From NCBI RefSeq assembly GCF_016806125.1, contig NZ_CP047166.1, positions 3,286,001 to 3,350,000 on the forward strand: a stretch of 64,000 nucleotides of DNA, read 5' to 3'. Shown here one piece after another: positions 9,877 through 19,231 of the stretch; the stretch's first letter is position 1, and each line of letters starts with the position of its first letter. The notes below the pieces were generated by a model. It was not told the origin of the DNA. It saw nothing but the letters and a program-made list of their open reading frames with translations, and did no database searches. Origin of the DNA: Ponticoccus alexandrii (GTDB lineage: Bacteria > Pseudomonadota > Alphaproteobacteria > Rhodobacterales > Rhodobacteraceae). The translations under genes and the position numbers were made by a program.

Positions 9877-12839
9877 CCGACCAAAGCCCCAACGACCTGT
9901 TCCATGCCTCCAGCTTCATGCAGGGGCACAACGCCGAGTATCTGGAGCAGATGTACGCGCGTTATGCCTCGGACCCGAATGCGGTCGACGAGTCCTGGGC
10001 CGAGTTCTTCCGGCAGATGGGCGACGACGACAGCGACGTGCGCAAAGAGGCCGCCGGGCCGTCCTGGGCGCGGGCCGACTGGCCGCCGGTGCCCAATGAC
10101 GACCTGACCGGCGCCCTGACGGGCGAGTGGCCGATGCCCATGGTCCCGGCAGAGGCGAAGGGCGCGGGCAAGAAGATCGCCGAGAAGGCCGCCGAGAAGG
10201 GGCTCGAGGTTTCGGACGACGCCATTCAGCGCGCCGTACTGGACAGCATCCGCGCGCTGATGATCATCCGCGCCTACCGCATCCGGGGCCACCTTGCCGC
10301 CGACCTCGACCCGCTGGGCCTGCGCGATACCTCGAACCACCCCGAACTCGACCCGAAGAGCTACGGCTTCACCGAGGCCGACATGGACCGGCCGATCTTC
10401 ATCGACAACGTGCTTGGGCTGCAGATCGCCTCGCTGCGCGAGATCCTGTCGATCGTGAAGCGCACCTACTGCGGCACCTTCGCGCTGCAGTACATGCACA
10501 TCTCGGACCCCGAGCAATCCGCATGGCTGAAAGAGCGGATCGAGGGCTACGGCAAGGAAATCGCCTTCACCCGCGAGGGCCGCAAGGCGATCCTGAACAA
10601 GATGGTCGAGGCCGAGGGCTTCGAGAAGTTCCTGCACGTCAAATACATGGGCACCAAGCGCTTCGGCCTCGACGGCGGCGAAAGCCTGATCCCCGCGATG
10701 GAGCAGATCATCAAGCGCGGCGGGAACCTTGGCGTACAGGACATCGTCGTAGGCATGCCGCACCGCGGTCGTCTCTCGGTGCTCGCGAACGTGATGCAAA
10801 AGCCCTACAAGGCGATCTTCAACGAATTCCAGGGCGGCAGCTTCAAGCCCGAGGAAGTCGACGGCTCGGGTGACGTGAAATACCACCTCGGCGCCTCGTC
10901 GGACCGTGAATTCGACGGCAACACCGTGCACCTGTCGCTGACCGCAAACCCCAGCCACCTCGAGGCGGTGAACCCGGTTGTGCTGGGCAAGGTCCGCGCC
11001 AAGCAGGACCAGCTGGGCGACGTGAACCGCACCAAGGTCATGCCGATCCTGCTGCACGGCGACGCGGCCTTTGCCGGTCAGGGCGTGGTGGCCGAATGCT
11101 TCGCGCTGTCTGGCCTGCGCGGTCACCGCACCGGCGGCACGATCCATATCGTCGTGAACAACCAGATCGGCTTTACCACCGCGCCGCACTTCTCGCGCTC
11201 TTCGCCCTACCCCACCGACAACGCGCTGGTGGTCGAGGCGCCGATCTTCCACGTCAACGGCGACGACCCCGAGGCCGTCGTGCATGCCGCCAAGGTCGCG
11301 ACCGAGTTCCGCCAGAAGTTCGGCAAGGACGTGGTCATCGACATCTTCTGCTACCGCCGCTTCGGTCACAACGAGGGCGATGAGCCCATGTTCACCAACC
11401 CGGTGATGTACACGAAGATCAAGAAGCAGAAGACCACGCTGACGCTGTACACAGAGCGGCTGGTGAAGGACGGCCTGATCCCCGAGGGCGAGATCGAGGA
11501 CATGAAGGCCGCCTTCCAGGCCCACCTGAACGAGGAATTCGAAGCCGGCAAAAGCTACAAGCCCAACAAGGCCGACTGGCTGGATGGCCGGTGGAGCCAC
11601 CTCGACAAGCAGAAGCAGGGCAAATACCAGCGCGGCAAGACCTCGATCAAGGAACAGACCGCCAAGGACATCGGCGCGGCGCTGACCCGCGTGCCGGACG
11701 GCTTCCCGCTGCACAAGACGGTGGGCCGCCTCGTCGAGGCGCGCGGGCAGATGTTCGAGACCGGCAAGGGCTTCGACTGGGCAACCGCCGAGGCCATGGC
11801 CTTCGGCTCGTTGCAACTGGAAGGCTATCCGGTGCGCCTTGCCGGTCAGGACTCCACCCGCGGCACCTTCAGCCAGCGGCACTCGGCCTTCATCGACCAG
11901 AACACCGAGGAACGCTACTACCCGCTGAACAACATCCGCGAGGGGCAGGCCCGCTACGAGGTCATCGACTCAGCCCTGTCGGAATACGCGGTGCTTGGTT
12001 TTGAGTACGGCTACTCGCTGGCAGAGCCCAACGCCCTGACCCTGTGGGAAGCGCAGTTCGGCGACTTCGCCAACGGCGCGCAGATCATGTTCGACCAGTT
12101 CGTGTCCTCGGGTGAATCCAAGTGGCTGCGGATGTCCGGCCTCGTCTGCCTGATGCCGCATGGCTACGAGGGACAGGGGCCTGAACACTCCTCGGCGCGT
12201 CTGGAACGCTTCCTGCAGATGTGCGGGCAAGACAACTGGATCGTCGCCAACTGCTCGACCCCCGCGAACTACTTCCACATCCTGCGCCGCCAGTTGCACC
12301 GCAGCTACCGCAAGCCGCTGATGCTGATGACGCCGAAGTCGCTTCTGCGCCACAAGCTCTGCGTGTCGGAGTTGAAGGAATTCACCGAAGGCTCCAGCTT
12401 CCACCGCATCCTGTGGGACAGCGCGGAATCCGGCGAAAGCGATACCAAGCTGAAGCCCGACGACCAGATCAAGCGCGTGGTGATGTGTTCCGGCAAGGTC
12501 TACTACGACCTGCTGGAAGAGCGGGACTCGCGCGGGCTGGACGATGTCTACCTTCTGCGGGTCGAACAGTTCTACCCCTTCCCGGCGCTCTCGCTGGTGA
12601 AGGAACTGGAACGCTTCAAGCAGGCGGAAATCGTCTGGTGCCAGGAAGAGCCCAAGAACCAGGGCGCGTGGAGCTTCATCGAGCCCAACATCGAATGGGT
12701 GCTGGGCCGCATCAAGGCCACCCACCCGCGCCCCGTCTACGTGGGCCGCGCCACCTCTGCCTCGCCCGCCACGGGCCTGGCAAGCCAGCACAAGGCACAG
12801 CAAGCCGCGCTCGTCGACGAAGCGCTGACCATCGGATGA
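9873..12839 (+). CDS. sucA: 2-oxoglutarate dehydrogenase E1 component
   Basis: Thiamine-diphosphate-dependent decarboxylase of the 2-oxoglutarate dehydrogenase complex, passing the succinyl group to the SucB lipoyl arms. At 988 residues it is the usual family length. Motifs: the N-terminal NDLFHASSFMQGHNAEYLEQMY segment (E2-binding region; given here as NDLFHASSF, then LEQMY), GMPHRGRLSVLANV at about residue 293, HGDAAFAGQG, NNQIGFTT, and the C-terminal GQGPEHSSARLERFLQ. It starts at ATG 9873, overlapping the upstream DUF805 stop, with GAGGTG upstream. It is followed after 47 bases by sucB. Confidence 0.98.
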   Translation: MTDQSPNDLFHASSFMQGHNAEYLEQMYARYASDPNAVDESWAEFFRQMGDDDSDVRKEAAGPSWARADWPPVPNDDLTGALTGEWPMPMVPAEAKGAGKKIAEKAAEKGLEVSDDAIQRAVLDSIRALMIIRAYRIRGHLAADLDPLGLRDTSNHPELDPKSYGFTEADMDRPIFIDNVLGLQIASLREILSIVKRTYCGTFALQYMHISDPEQSAWLKERIEGYGKEIAFTREGRKAILNKMVEAEGFEKFLHVKYMGTKRFGLDGGESLIPAMEQIIKRGGNLGVQDIVVGMPHRGRLSVLANVMQKPYKAIFNEFQGGSFKPEEVDGSGDVKYHLGASSDREFDGNTVHLSLTANPSHLEAVNPVVLGKVRAKQDQLGDVNRTKVMPILLHGDAAFAGQGVVAECFALSGLRGHRTGGTIHIVVNNQIGFTTAPHFSRSSPYPTDNALVVEAPIFHVNGDDPEAVVHAAKVATEFRQKFGKDVVIDIFCYRRFGHNEGDEPMFTNPVMYTKIKKQKTTLTLYTERLVKDGLIPEGEIEDMKAAFQAHLNEEFEAGKSYKPNKADWLDGRWSHLDKQKQGKYQRGKTSIKEQTAKDIGAALTRVPDGFPLHKTVGRLVEARGQMFETGKGFDWATAEAMAFGSLQLEGYPVRLAGQDSTRGTFSQRHSAFIDQNTEERYYPLNNIREGQARYEVIDSALSEYAVLGFEYGYSLAEPNALTLWEAQFGDFANGAQIMFDQFVSSGESKWLRMSGLVCLMPHGYEGQGPEHSSARLERFLQMCGQDNWIVANCSTPANYFHILRRQLHRSYRKPLMLMTPKSLLRHKLCVSELKEFTEGSSFHRILWDSAESGESDTKLKPDDQIKRVVMCSGKVYYDLLEERDSRGLDDVYLLRVEQFYPFPALSLVKELERFKQAEIVWCQEEPKNQGAWSFIEPNIEWVLGRIKATHPRPVYVGRATSASPATGLASQHKAQQAALVDEALTIG

Positions 12840-12886
12840 GCCCCAAGGCAGCGCAAGCGGCAGGGCAAGTAAAAGGGAAGTAAATC

Positions 12887-14428
12887 ATGACCGAAGTTCG
12901 AGTCCCCACGCTCGGGGAATCCGTGACCGAGGCCACCGTGGCCACCTGGTTCAAGAAGCCCGGCGACAAGGTCGCCGTGGACGAGATGCTGTGCGAACTG
13001 GAAACCGACAAGGTGACCGTCGAGGTGCCCTCGCCCGTGGCCGGGACCCTCGCCGACATCGTCGCGCAGGAAGGCGACACCGTGGGCGTCGATGCGCTGC
13101 TCGCCAACGTGTCGGATGCCGACAATGCGGGCCCCGAAGAGCCCAAGCCCCGCGCCGAGAACAGCCAGACCGAAGAGGCCGGGCTGAAGCCCGCCAATGG
13201 CGGCAGCACCGTCGACGTGATGGTGCCGACGCTGGGCGAGTCCGTGTCCGAGGCGACCGTCTCGACATGGTTCAAGAAGGTCGGCGACACCGTCGCGCAG
13301 GATGAGATGCTCTGCGAGCTGGAAACTGACAAGGTCTCTGTCGAGGTTCCGGCACCCGCCTCGGGCACCCTGACCGAGATCGTCGCGAACGAGGGCGACA
13401 CCGTGCAGGCCGATGCCAAGCTGGCGGTTATCTCTTCGGGGGACGGCGCCTCTGCCGCGCCCGCGAAGACCGAAAGCGCGCCCGCCGACACGCAATACTC
13501 CACGCCCCCCGCCGGCAACGGCGGTCCCGGCAAGGACATCAAGGACGGCCCGGCGGCTGAAAAGGCCATGGCCGAGGCCGGCGTGAAGCGTGCGGACGTC
13601 ACGGGCACCGGCAAGGACGGTCGCGCCACCAAGGCCGACGTCGCCGCCGCCGTGGCCGCGGCCAAGTCCGCCTCCACCAGCGCCGCGCCCGCGCAGGCCC
13701 CGCGCGCCCCGGTCCCGGCGGATGACGCCGCCCGCGAAGAACGGGTCAAGATGACCCGCCTGCGCCAGACCATCGCCCGCCGCCTGAAGGACGCGCAGAA
13801 CACCGCCGCGATCCTGACCACCTACAACGAGGTGGACATGACGGAGACGATGGCTCTGCGGAAGGAATACAAGGAGCTGTTCGAGAAGAAGCACGGCGTG
13901 AAACTGGGCTTCATGTCCTTCTTCACCAAGGCCTGCTGCCATGCGCTGAAGGAGGTCCCCGAGGTCAACGCAGAGATCGACGGCACCGACATCGTCTACA
14001 AGAACTTCGTCCACATGGGCATCGCGGCGGGCACGCCGCAGGGTCTCGTGGTGCCGGTGATCCGGGACGCGGACCAGATGTCCTTTGCCGAGATCGAGAA
14101 GGCCATCGCCGAAAAGGGCAAGCGCGCCCGCGACGGCAAGCTGTCCATGGCAGAAATGCAGGGCGGCACCTTCACCATCTCGAACGGTGGCGTCTACGGC
14201 TCGCTGATGTCCTCGCCGATCCTGAACCCGCCGCAGTCGGGCATCCTCGGCATGCACAAGATCCAGGACCGCCCGATGGTGGTCAACGGCGAGATCAAGA
14301 TCCGCCCGATGATGTATCTCGCGCTGAGCTACGACCACCGCATCGTCGACGGCAAGGGCGCCGTGACCTTCCTTGTCCGCGTGAAAGAGGCGCTGGAAGA
14401 TCCCCGCCGCCTGCTGATGGACCTGTGA
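12887..14428 (+). CDS. sucB: Dihydrolipoyl succinyltransferase (E2) with two lipoyl domains
   Basis: E2 core of the 2-oxoglutarate dehydrogenase complex. The 513-residue protein is longer than the roughly 400-residue one-lipoyl form because it carries two tandem lipoyl domains (about 1-80 and 107-187), with lipoyl lysines at Lys42 and Lys149, both in an ETDKV context. They are joined by Ala/Pro/Glu-rich linkers. A peripheral-subunit-binding segment follows (about 215-260, [20 protein letters not shown] split over that range), then the catalytic domain with His484 in [11 protein letters not shown]. Start [12 protein letters not shown] with AAGGGAAG upstream. It is directly downstream of sucA. 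Confidence 0.97.
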   Translation: MTEVRVPTLGESVTEATVATWFKKPGDKVAVDEMLCELETDKVTVEVPSPVAGTLADIVAQEGDTVGVDALLANVSDADNAGPEEPKPRAENSQTEEAGLKPANGGSTVDVMVPTLGESVSEATVSTWFKKVGDTVAQDEMLCELETDKVSVEVPAPASGTLTEIVANEGDTVQADAKLAVISSGDGASAAPAKTESAPADTQYSTPPAGNGGPGKDIKDGPAAEKAMAEAGVKRADVTGTGKDGRATKADVAAAVAAAKSASTSAAPAQAPRAPVPADDAAREERVKMTRLRQTIARRLKDAQNTAAILTTYNEVDMTETMALRKEYKELFEKKHGVKLGFMSFFTKACCHALKEVPEVNAEIDGTDIVYKNFVHMGIAAGTPQGLVVPVIRDADQMSFAEIEKAIAEKGKRARDGKLSMAEMQGGTFTISNGGVYGSLMSSPILNPPQSGILGMHKIQDRPMVVNGEIKIRPMMYLALSYDHRIVDGKGAVTFLVRVKEALEDPRRLLMDL

Positions 14429-14487
14429 TGGTGGGCTGAAAAACCAAATACTGGCGGGCGCGTCGCGATGCGCCTGCCAACACTGAC

Positions 14488-14505
14488 GCCGGGCCGAAGC
14501 CCGGC
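14488..14505 (+). other. Short hairpin after sucB
   Basis: GCCGGGC / GCCCGGC with a CGAA loop, no T tract. It lies in the 111-base gap between sucB and the next small gene, probably an intercistronic stabiliser. Confidence 0.4.
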
Positions 14506-14539
14506 CTACCCGGCCCCGCAGCGCCGAAGACCAAAGGCC

Positions 14540-15109
14540 ATGGACGTGACGCAGACCTCCGACAGCCGGGAAAGCACGTTTTACCGTGACGCCATTCGCC
14601 GCCGCCGCGCCTTTGCGCTGCCCGGGTATAGAACCCTCGCGGAGGAAGGCTTCGACGGCGACTACGTCTCGCCGATCCAGATCACCTGCGGCAACCTGAC
14701 AGGACCGATGCTGATCACCAAGGACTGGCTCGACGCGCCCTCGGCCAATGCCAACCGCGCGATCCTTGAACGCCAAGGCCACCTCGGCGACAACCCCTTC
14801 ATGCGGGTCATCGACCTGGCGCTTCAGCTTGCCAGCCTCAGCCGCGACCAGATCTACATCACGCCCGTCTTCGCCCTGCTGACCGCGAAACGCTCCTCGG
14901 TGATCCCGATCCGGGACCGCCGCGCCTCGTTCCGCGCCGTCGGGCAGTACGAACTGATGGGCCGCCGCCCCGTCGCCTGTGGAACCGACGCTGCCGCCGT
15001 CCTACGTTCCGAGGGGGTGGATCATGTCGAGACCCTCCACCCTTCCGCCCGCGGGATGACCTTCGAGGCCCGCGCCCAAAGGATCGCCAAGGCACTGGAG
15101 GCCGCATGA
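14540..15109 (+). CDS. Unknown protein with uracil-DNA-glycosylase-fold-like pattern
   Basis: A 189-residue cytoplasmic protein I cannot assign to a named family. The order of elements resembles the uracil-DNA glycosylase superfamily fold: GPMLITKDW (first strand and loop), DQIYITPVFAL (second), RRPVACGTDAAAVL (third strand and Gly/Ala helix), and a late ETLHPSARG similar to the HPS loop of that superfamily. A catalytic water-activating residue in the first loop is not obvious, so glycosylase activity is not claimed. The start at ATG 14540 is behind AAAGG; an in-frame ATG at 14468 is an alternative. The stop overlaps the next gene as ATGA. It belongs to the suc-lpd operon by position. Confidence 0.6.
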   Translation: MDVTQTSDSRESTFYRDAIRRRRAFALPGYRTLAEEGFDGDYVSPIQITCGNLTGPMLITKDWLDAPSANANRAILERQGHLGDNPFMRVIDLALQLASLSRDQIYITPVFALLTAKRSSVIPIRDRRASFRAVGQYELMGRRPVACGTDAAAVLRSEGVDHVETLHPSARGMTFEARAQRIAKALEAA

Positions 15110-15336
15110 CCACGCAACTGCTTCTCAAATACGACAGCTTCGACCAAACCGCCTTGGACGCCGACGCCGAGGCGCGCGGACAGGCCGGACTGACCCTCCT
15201 GCAACTCTGGACCGAGGGCGCCGCCCGCTGGGCGCTCTTCACCGTCAACGACAAGGGCAAGGCGCAGACCTGGCTCTCCAGAGAGGGCGCGCTCGGCCAT
15301 CCCCCCAGCGCCTCCCACCTGCTGGAGACCGTATGA
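15106..15336 (+). CDS. Small unknown protein in the suc-lpd operon
   Basis: A 76-residue acidic soluble protein (MTTQLLLKYDSFDQTALDAD at the start, ending ASHLLETV) that I do not recognise. Codon use is like its neighbours and its start overlaps the previous gene's stop by four bases (ATGA), a strong sign of a real translated gene. No motif is visible. Being coupled to the UDG-fold-like protein suggests the two products may act together. Confidence 0.6.
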   Translation: MTTQLLLKYDSFDQTALDADAEARGQAGLTLLQLWTEGAARWALFTVNDKGKAQTWLSREGALGHPPSASHLLETV

Positions 15337-15533
15337 CCCACCTCCCCCTGCCCCGGGTGCACCACCCCGACGACCGGCCGGACCGGTCGTCACATCGCCC
15401 GGGCGCACCTCGGGCCGGGTCTGCTCGCGTCGAATACATGCCTCACGCCCCCAAGCAACACGGCGCAATACCGACCCATCGCCCCGACCACGCGGGCAGC
15501 CCGCAAGGACTGGAGGCAGCAAGCCACCCATGA
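15333..15533 (+). CDS. Doubtful 66-residue ORF linked by ATGA overlaps
   Basis: The frame begins ATGA at 15333 over the previous stop and ends TGA at 15531-15533 inside the ATGA start of the MAPEG gene, so it would join a four-gene coupled chain. The product is rich in Pro, His and Arg (RVHHPDDRPDRSSHRPGAPR) and looks like translated non-coding DNA. A perfect 9-bp hairpin (15369-15377 with 15383-15391) sits inside it. Probably intergenic; listed because of the unusual overlaps. Confidence 0.25.
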   Translation: MTHLPLPRVHHPDDRPDRSSHRPGAPRAGSARVEYMPHAPKQHGAIPTHRPDHAGSPQGLEAASHP

Positions 15534-15919
15534 CCCCCGAACTCACCATCCTCACCCTCGCCGCGCTCTGGCAGGTCGTGCATTTCGCCATCTTCTCGGT
15601 CACCGCACAGATGCAGGTCGGCTCGAAATACGCGGCCTCCCCCCGCGACACGCCGCGCAGCCTCACCGGCACGGCGGGCCGGGCGCAGCGCGCCATGAAC
15701 AACCACTTCGAGGGGCTGATCCTCTTCGCCATCGCCACACTGACCCTCACCTATGCCGACAAGACCGGCAGCACCACGGCGATGCTCACCACCCTCTACC
15801 TCGGCGCGCGGCTGCTTTACCTGCCCGCCTACCTTCTAGGCTGGGCGCCCTGGCGCTCGCTCATCTGGTTCCTGGGCTTCGGCGCCACCGTGGCGCTGTT
15901 GATCCTCGCCCTGATATGA
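15530..15919 (+). CDS. MAPEG-family membrane protein
   Basis: A 129-residue inner-membrane protein with four hydrophobic helices, resembling the MAPEG family (membrane-associated eicosanoid/glutathione metabolism proteins). The family-typical region RAQRAMNNHFEGLILFA falls at about residues 46-62, with LGARLLYLPAYLLG in the second half. Bacterial members are often of unknown function. Start ATG 15530 has GGAGG about 13 bases upstream, a rather long gap. It lies between the small suc-operon genes and lpd. Confidence 0.85.
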   Translation: MTPELTILTLAALWQVVHFAIFSVTAQMQVGSKYAASPRDTPRSLTGTAGRAQRAMNNHFEGLILFAIATLTLTYADKTGSTTAMLTTLYLGARLLYLPAYLLGWAPWRSLIWFLGFGATVALLILALI

Positions 15920-15946
15920 CCCACACCGGACGGAAGGCAGCCCCCG

Positions 15947-15975
15947 CTTCTTCTGTCCTGAAATATCCCGGGGGG
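15947..15975 (+). repeat. Intergenic repeat family A, copy 3
   Basis: CTTCTTCTGTCCTG followed by AAATATCCCGGGGGG in the 120-base gap between the MAPEG gene and lpd. Downstream, CTCCGCAGGAG adds a small hairpin. Confidence 0.8.
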
Positions 15976-16039
15976 CTCCGCAGGAGCGGGGGCAGAGCCC
16001 CCTCCACGGCCAGCCCCAAAGACTGACAGGAGACTGAAC

Positions 16040-17440
16040 ATGGCAGACTACGACGTGATCGTCATCGGCGCGGGCCCCGGCGGCTACGTGGCCGCGATCC
16101 GCTGCGCGCAACTGGGCCTCAAGACCGCCTGCGTCGAGGGCCGCGAGGCCCTTGGCGGCACCTGCCTGAACGTGGGCTGCATCCCCTCCAAGGCGCTCCT
16201 GCACGCCAGCCACCAGCTGCACGAGGCAGAGCACAACTTCGCCAAGATGGGCCTGAAGGGCAAGTCGCCCTCCGTCGACTGGAAGCAGATGCTGTCCTAC
16301 AAGGACGACGTGATCGGCCAGAACACCAAGGGCATCGAGTTCCTCTTCAAGAAGAACAAGATCGACTGGCTCAAGGGCTGGGGCTCCATCCCCGAGCAGG
16401 GCAAGGTCAAGGTCGGCGAAGAGACCCACAACGCCAAGGCCATCATCATCGCCTCGGGTTCCGAGGTCGCCTCGGTCCCCGGCGCCGAGGTCACGGTCGA
16501 CAATGACGGCGGCGTGGTGGTCGACTCGACCGGCGCGCTGGCCCTGCCCAAGATCCCCAAGAAGATGGTCGTCATCGGCGCGGGCGTGATCGGCCTGGAA
16601 ATGGGCTCGGTCTACAAGCGTCTCGGGTCCGAGGTGCAGGTGATCGAATTCCTCGACCACATCACGCCGGGCATGGACGCCGAGGTGCAGAAGACCTTCC
16701 AGCGCATCCTGTCGAAGCAGGGGCTGGAGTTCACAATGGGCGCCGCCGTGTCCAAGGTCGAGACCGCCAAGGGCAAGGCCAAGGTCACCTACAAGCTCCG
16801 CAAGGACGACAGCGAGCATTCGGTCGACGCCGACGTCGTGCTGGTCGCCACCGGGCGCAAGCCCTTCACCGAGGGCCTCGGCCTCGATGCGCTCGGCATC
16901 AAGATGACCAAGCGCGGCCAGATCGCGGTGAACGACCACTGGCAGACCTCCGTCGAGGGCATCTATGCCATCGGTGACGTGATCGAAGGCCCGATGCTCG
17001 CCCACAAGGCCGAGGACGAAGGCATGGCCGCCGCCGAGGTCATCGCGGGCAAGCATGGCCACGTGAACTACGGCGTGATCCCTTCTGTGATCTACACCGC
17101 CCCCGAGGTCGCCATGGTCGGCGCCACCGAGGCGCAGCTCAAGGAGTCCGGCAAGGCCTACAAGGTCGGCAAGTTCTCCTTCATGGGCAACGGTCGCGCC
17201 AAGGCCGTCTTCCAGGGCGAAGGCTTCGTCAAGCTGCTGGTGGACAAGGAAACCGACCGCATCCTCGGCTGCCACATCATCGGCCCCTCGGCGGGTGATC
17301 TGATCCACGAGATCTGCGTCGGAATGGAGTTCGGCGCCAGCGCCGAGGACATCGCCCTGACCTGCCATGCCCACCCGACCTTCTCCGAGGCCGTACGCGA
17401 GGCGGCCCTCGCCTGCGGCGACGGCGCGATCCACGCCTAA
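16040..17440 (+). CDS. lpd: Dihydrolipoyl dehydrogenase (E3)
   Basis: Flavoprotein that reoxidises the lipoyl groups of the 2-oxoacid dehydrogenase complexes, passing electrons to NAD. The 466-residue protein has the FAD-binding [14 protein letters not shown] near the N-terminus, the redox disulfide Cys42/Cys47 in [13 protein letters not shown], the NAD-binding [13 protein letters not shown] in the middle, and the active-site His-Glu pair in the C-terminal HAHPTFSEA. Start [10 protein letters not shown] with ACAGGAGA upstream. It is the last gene of the operon and is followed by a strong terminator. Confidence 0.98.
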   Translation: MADYDVIVIGAGPGGYVAAIRCAQLGLKTACVEGREALGGTCLNVGCIPSKALLHASHQLHEAEHNFAKMGLKGKSPSVDWKQMLSYKDDVIGQNTKGIEFLFKKNKIDWLKGWGSIPEQGKVKVGEETHNAKAIIIASGSEVASVPGAEVTVDNDGGVVVDSTGALALPKIPKKMVVIGAGVIGLEMGSVYKRLGSEVQVIEFLDHITPGMDAEVQKTFQRILSKQGLEFTMGAAVSKVETAKGKAKVTYKLRKDDSEHSVDADVVLVATGRKPFTEGLGLDALGIKMTKRGQIAVNDHWQTSVEGIYAIGDVIEGPMLAHKAEDEGMAAAEVIAGKHGHVNYGVIPSVIYTAPEVAMVGATEAQLKESGKAYKVGKFSFMGNGRAKAVFQGEGFVKLLVDKETDRILGCHIIGPSAGDLIHEICVGMEFGASAEDIALTCHAHPTFSEAVREAALACGDGAIHA

Positions 17441-17460
17441 GCGGCACAGTTCACGGAAAA

Positions 17461-17494
17461 AAACGGCCCCCTGACCTAGATCAGGGGGCCGTTT
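17461..17494 (+). terminator. Bidirectional intrinsic terminator after lpd
   Basis: A perfect 14-bp stem (AAACGGCCCCCTGA, 17461-17474, with its complement 17481-17494) around CCTAGA, flanked by an A run on the left and TTTGTCGTTT on the right. It ends the suc-lpd transcript and could serve the facing plsC gene as well. Confidence 0.93.
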
Positions 17495-17518
17495 GTCGTT
17501 TGGCGCGCCGGTCCACGG

Positions 17519-17567
17519 GACGGTGGGCGGGGCGATTTTCCGCAGGAAAGAGCGGCGGCCCGCCGTC
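17519..17567 (+). repeat. Hairpin repeat family B, copy 1
   Basis: Contains the shared left block GGGCGGGGCGAT (17525-17536) and right block GAGCG (17550-17554). Between them is an inner stem TTTCC / GGAAA with a GCA loop. An outer stem GACGGTGGGC (17519-17528) pairs with GCCCGCCGTC (17558-17567), with one G-U pair. The stems differ in sequence from the other two copies but pair equally well. Confidence 0.75.
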
Positions 17568-17591
17568 ATGCCCGCCGCAGCGGGGCAGGCC

Positions 17592-18323
17592 TCAGGCCAG
17601 ATCCTTCTCCACGTCTAAGCCTGCTTCCAGCATCAGCCGGTTCGAAGCCGTTTCGACGTCATGCTCCAGCCGCTTCAGGAAGTCCTCCCGGCTCAGTCCC
17701 GGCGCGATGGGGGGCAGGAATTCGACCACCGCGAGGCCCGGCTTGCGCAGGATGCCCTTGCGCGGCCAGAAGAGGCCCACGTTGGTGGCCGCAGGCACGC
17801 AGGTCTGGCCGGTCTGTTCATACAGCAGCGCGGCGCCTACCTTGAAGGGCGCCCGCACGCCCGGCGCGATGCGCGAGCCCTGCGGGTAGATGATCAGCTG
17901 TCCCGGCTCGGCCGAGCCCTGTTCGACGTCGCGCAGCATCTTGGCGATGGCCTGCCCGCGCTTGCCGCGCTCGACCGGGACGCAGCCGATCTTCAGCGCG
18001 TATTGCCCGATCACCGGCGCGAACATCAGCTCGCGTTTCATGATGAACTTACCCGCCGGCACGACCGAGAAGATCAGGATGATGTCGAGGAAGGACTGGT
18101 GCTTCGAGGCGATCAGGACCTCTCCGGTCGGGACCTCTCCGCGCAGTTCGGTGCGCAGGCCGCACATCACCCGCGCCGTGAAGCGGACCCAGACGCAGAA
18201 GGTCTTGCAGGCCGCGCGCGCGCCCCGGGCCGAGAACAGCGCCCACGGCAGGAAGACGATGCCCAAGACCGCCATGGCGGCATACATCTGGACGACGAAG
18301 ATCAGCGACAGCACCCAGCGCAT
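17592..18323 (-). CDS. plsC: 1-acyl-sn-glycerol-3-phosphate acyltransferase
   Basis: Adds the second acyl chain to lysophosphatidic acid in phospholipid synthesis at the inner membrane. The 243-residue protein has an N-terminal membrane segment (MRWVLSLIFVVQMYAAMAVL), the acyltransferase HX4D motif in KHQSFLDII at about residue 72, and YPQGSR as the glycerol-phosphate-binding EGTR-like motif. The start ATG 18323 shares one base with the ftsX stop (TGATG), implying translational coupling. The open frame runs on upstream through ftsX in another frame, but that is not real coding. Confidence 0.93.
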   Translation of the reverse strand: MRWVLSLIFVVQMYAAMAVLGIVFLPWALFSARGARAACKTFCVWVRFTARVMCGLRTELRGEVPTGEVLIASKHQSFLDIILIFSVVPAGKFIMKRELMFAPVIGQYALKIGCVPVERGKRGQAIAKMLRDVEQGSAEPGQLIIYPQGSRIAPGVRAPFKVGAALLYEQTGQTCVPAATNVGLFWPRKGILRKPGLAVVEFLPPIAPGLSREDFLKRLEHDVETASNRLMLEAGLDVEKDLA

Positions 18324-19231
18324 CAGGCCAGCCTTTCCAGCACGCGGCGCGCGGCCATCCACGTCGCCCCCAGCGCCACCAGAGCCGCCAGCGGCGGCAC
18401 CAAGAGCGGCAGCACCCATTGCAGGCCCTGAAAGCGCAGGCCGGTGAGAAAGCCGCCGGTCTCTCCGGCGGCGGGCATCAAGAGGATCGCCACCAGCCCC
18501 ACAAGGCTGCCCAGCCCCGCGCCGATCAGGGTCCGCAGGGTGAAGCGCCGAACGAAGGCGCGGGCGATGTAGCTGTCGGTGGCGCCGACCAGCCGCAGCA
18601 CCGCGATGACCTGCGCATTGGCCGCCAGCGCCGCATTGGCCGCCAGCGTGACCATGGCCCCCGTGGCCGCGCCGATCAGCAGGATCGAGACCCAGCCCAG
18701 CAGCTTCAGCCGCCCCGCCGCCGCCACCAGAGGGCGGCGCCAGCGCGTGTGTTCGTCCAGCACCGCGCCGGGTGCCTCGGCCTGAAGCCGCAGGCGCAAG
18801 CCCTCGGCGTCGAAGCCGTCGTCTTCCTCGAAGATCTCGATCAGGCGCGGGATCGGCAGGGTTTCCAGCGGCAGATCGGGGCCGAACCACGGCTCCAGCA
18901 GGGCGCGCTGCTCTTCGTCCGACAGCGCCCGGGCCGAGGCCACGCCCGGCGTCTGCGCCAACACCCTGAGCGCGGCGGCGCTTTGCGCCTCTGCCTGCCC
19001 CGGCGGGGCCGAGATGCGGATCGTCGAGGCGCGCGCCAGTTCCTCGCCCCATGTATAGGCCAGCCGCCCCGAGGCCAGCGCCAGCGCCAGCGCGAAGATC
19101 GTCAGGAAGGCCATGGCCGCCGAGGTAAACAGCGTCAGCCACACGGTGAACCCCGAGGGCGGCACCACCCGGTCCGCCGCCGCATCGCCGCGCATCAGCC
19201 CGCGCAGGGTGTCCAGAACCAATGTCTTCAC
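18323..19231 (-). CDS. ftsX: Cell division ABC-type permease FtsX
   Basis: Inner-membrane partner of FtsE that links the divisome to periplasmic peptidoglycan hydrolases. The 302-residue protein has a first transmembrane helix at about 27-52, a periplasmic domain (55-165), then three helices in the C-terminal half, the usual FtsX layout. The ATPase-contact region is near LRLVGATDSYIARAFVRRF. Start is GTG 19231, overlapping the ftsE stop as GTGA. Downstream it overlaps plsC. Confidence 0.93.
   Translation of the reverse strand: MKTLVLDTLRGLMRGDAAADRVVPPSGFTVWLTLFTSAAMAFLTIFALALALASGRLAYTWGEELARASTIRISAPPGQAEAQSAAALRVLAQTPGVASARALSDEEQRALLEPWFGPDLPLETLPIPRLIEIFEEDDGFDAEGLRLRLQAEAPGAVLDEHTRWRRPLVAAAGRLKLLGWVSILLIGAATGAMVTLAANAALAANAQVIAVLRLVGATDSYIARAFVRRFTLRTLIGAGLGSLVGLVAILLMPAAGETGGFLTGLRFQGLQWVLPLLVPPLAALVALGATWMAARRVLERLA

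Noticed and set aside
14440-14456. AAATACTGG after sucB as a possible family A copy
   Set aside because: Lacks the CTTCTTCTGTCC block.
17592-19142. Apparent 516-codon protein fusing an ftsX-shadow with plsC
   Set aside because: The upstream part is ftsX read in another frame; plsC has its own start at 18323 overlapping the ftsX stop.
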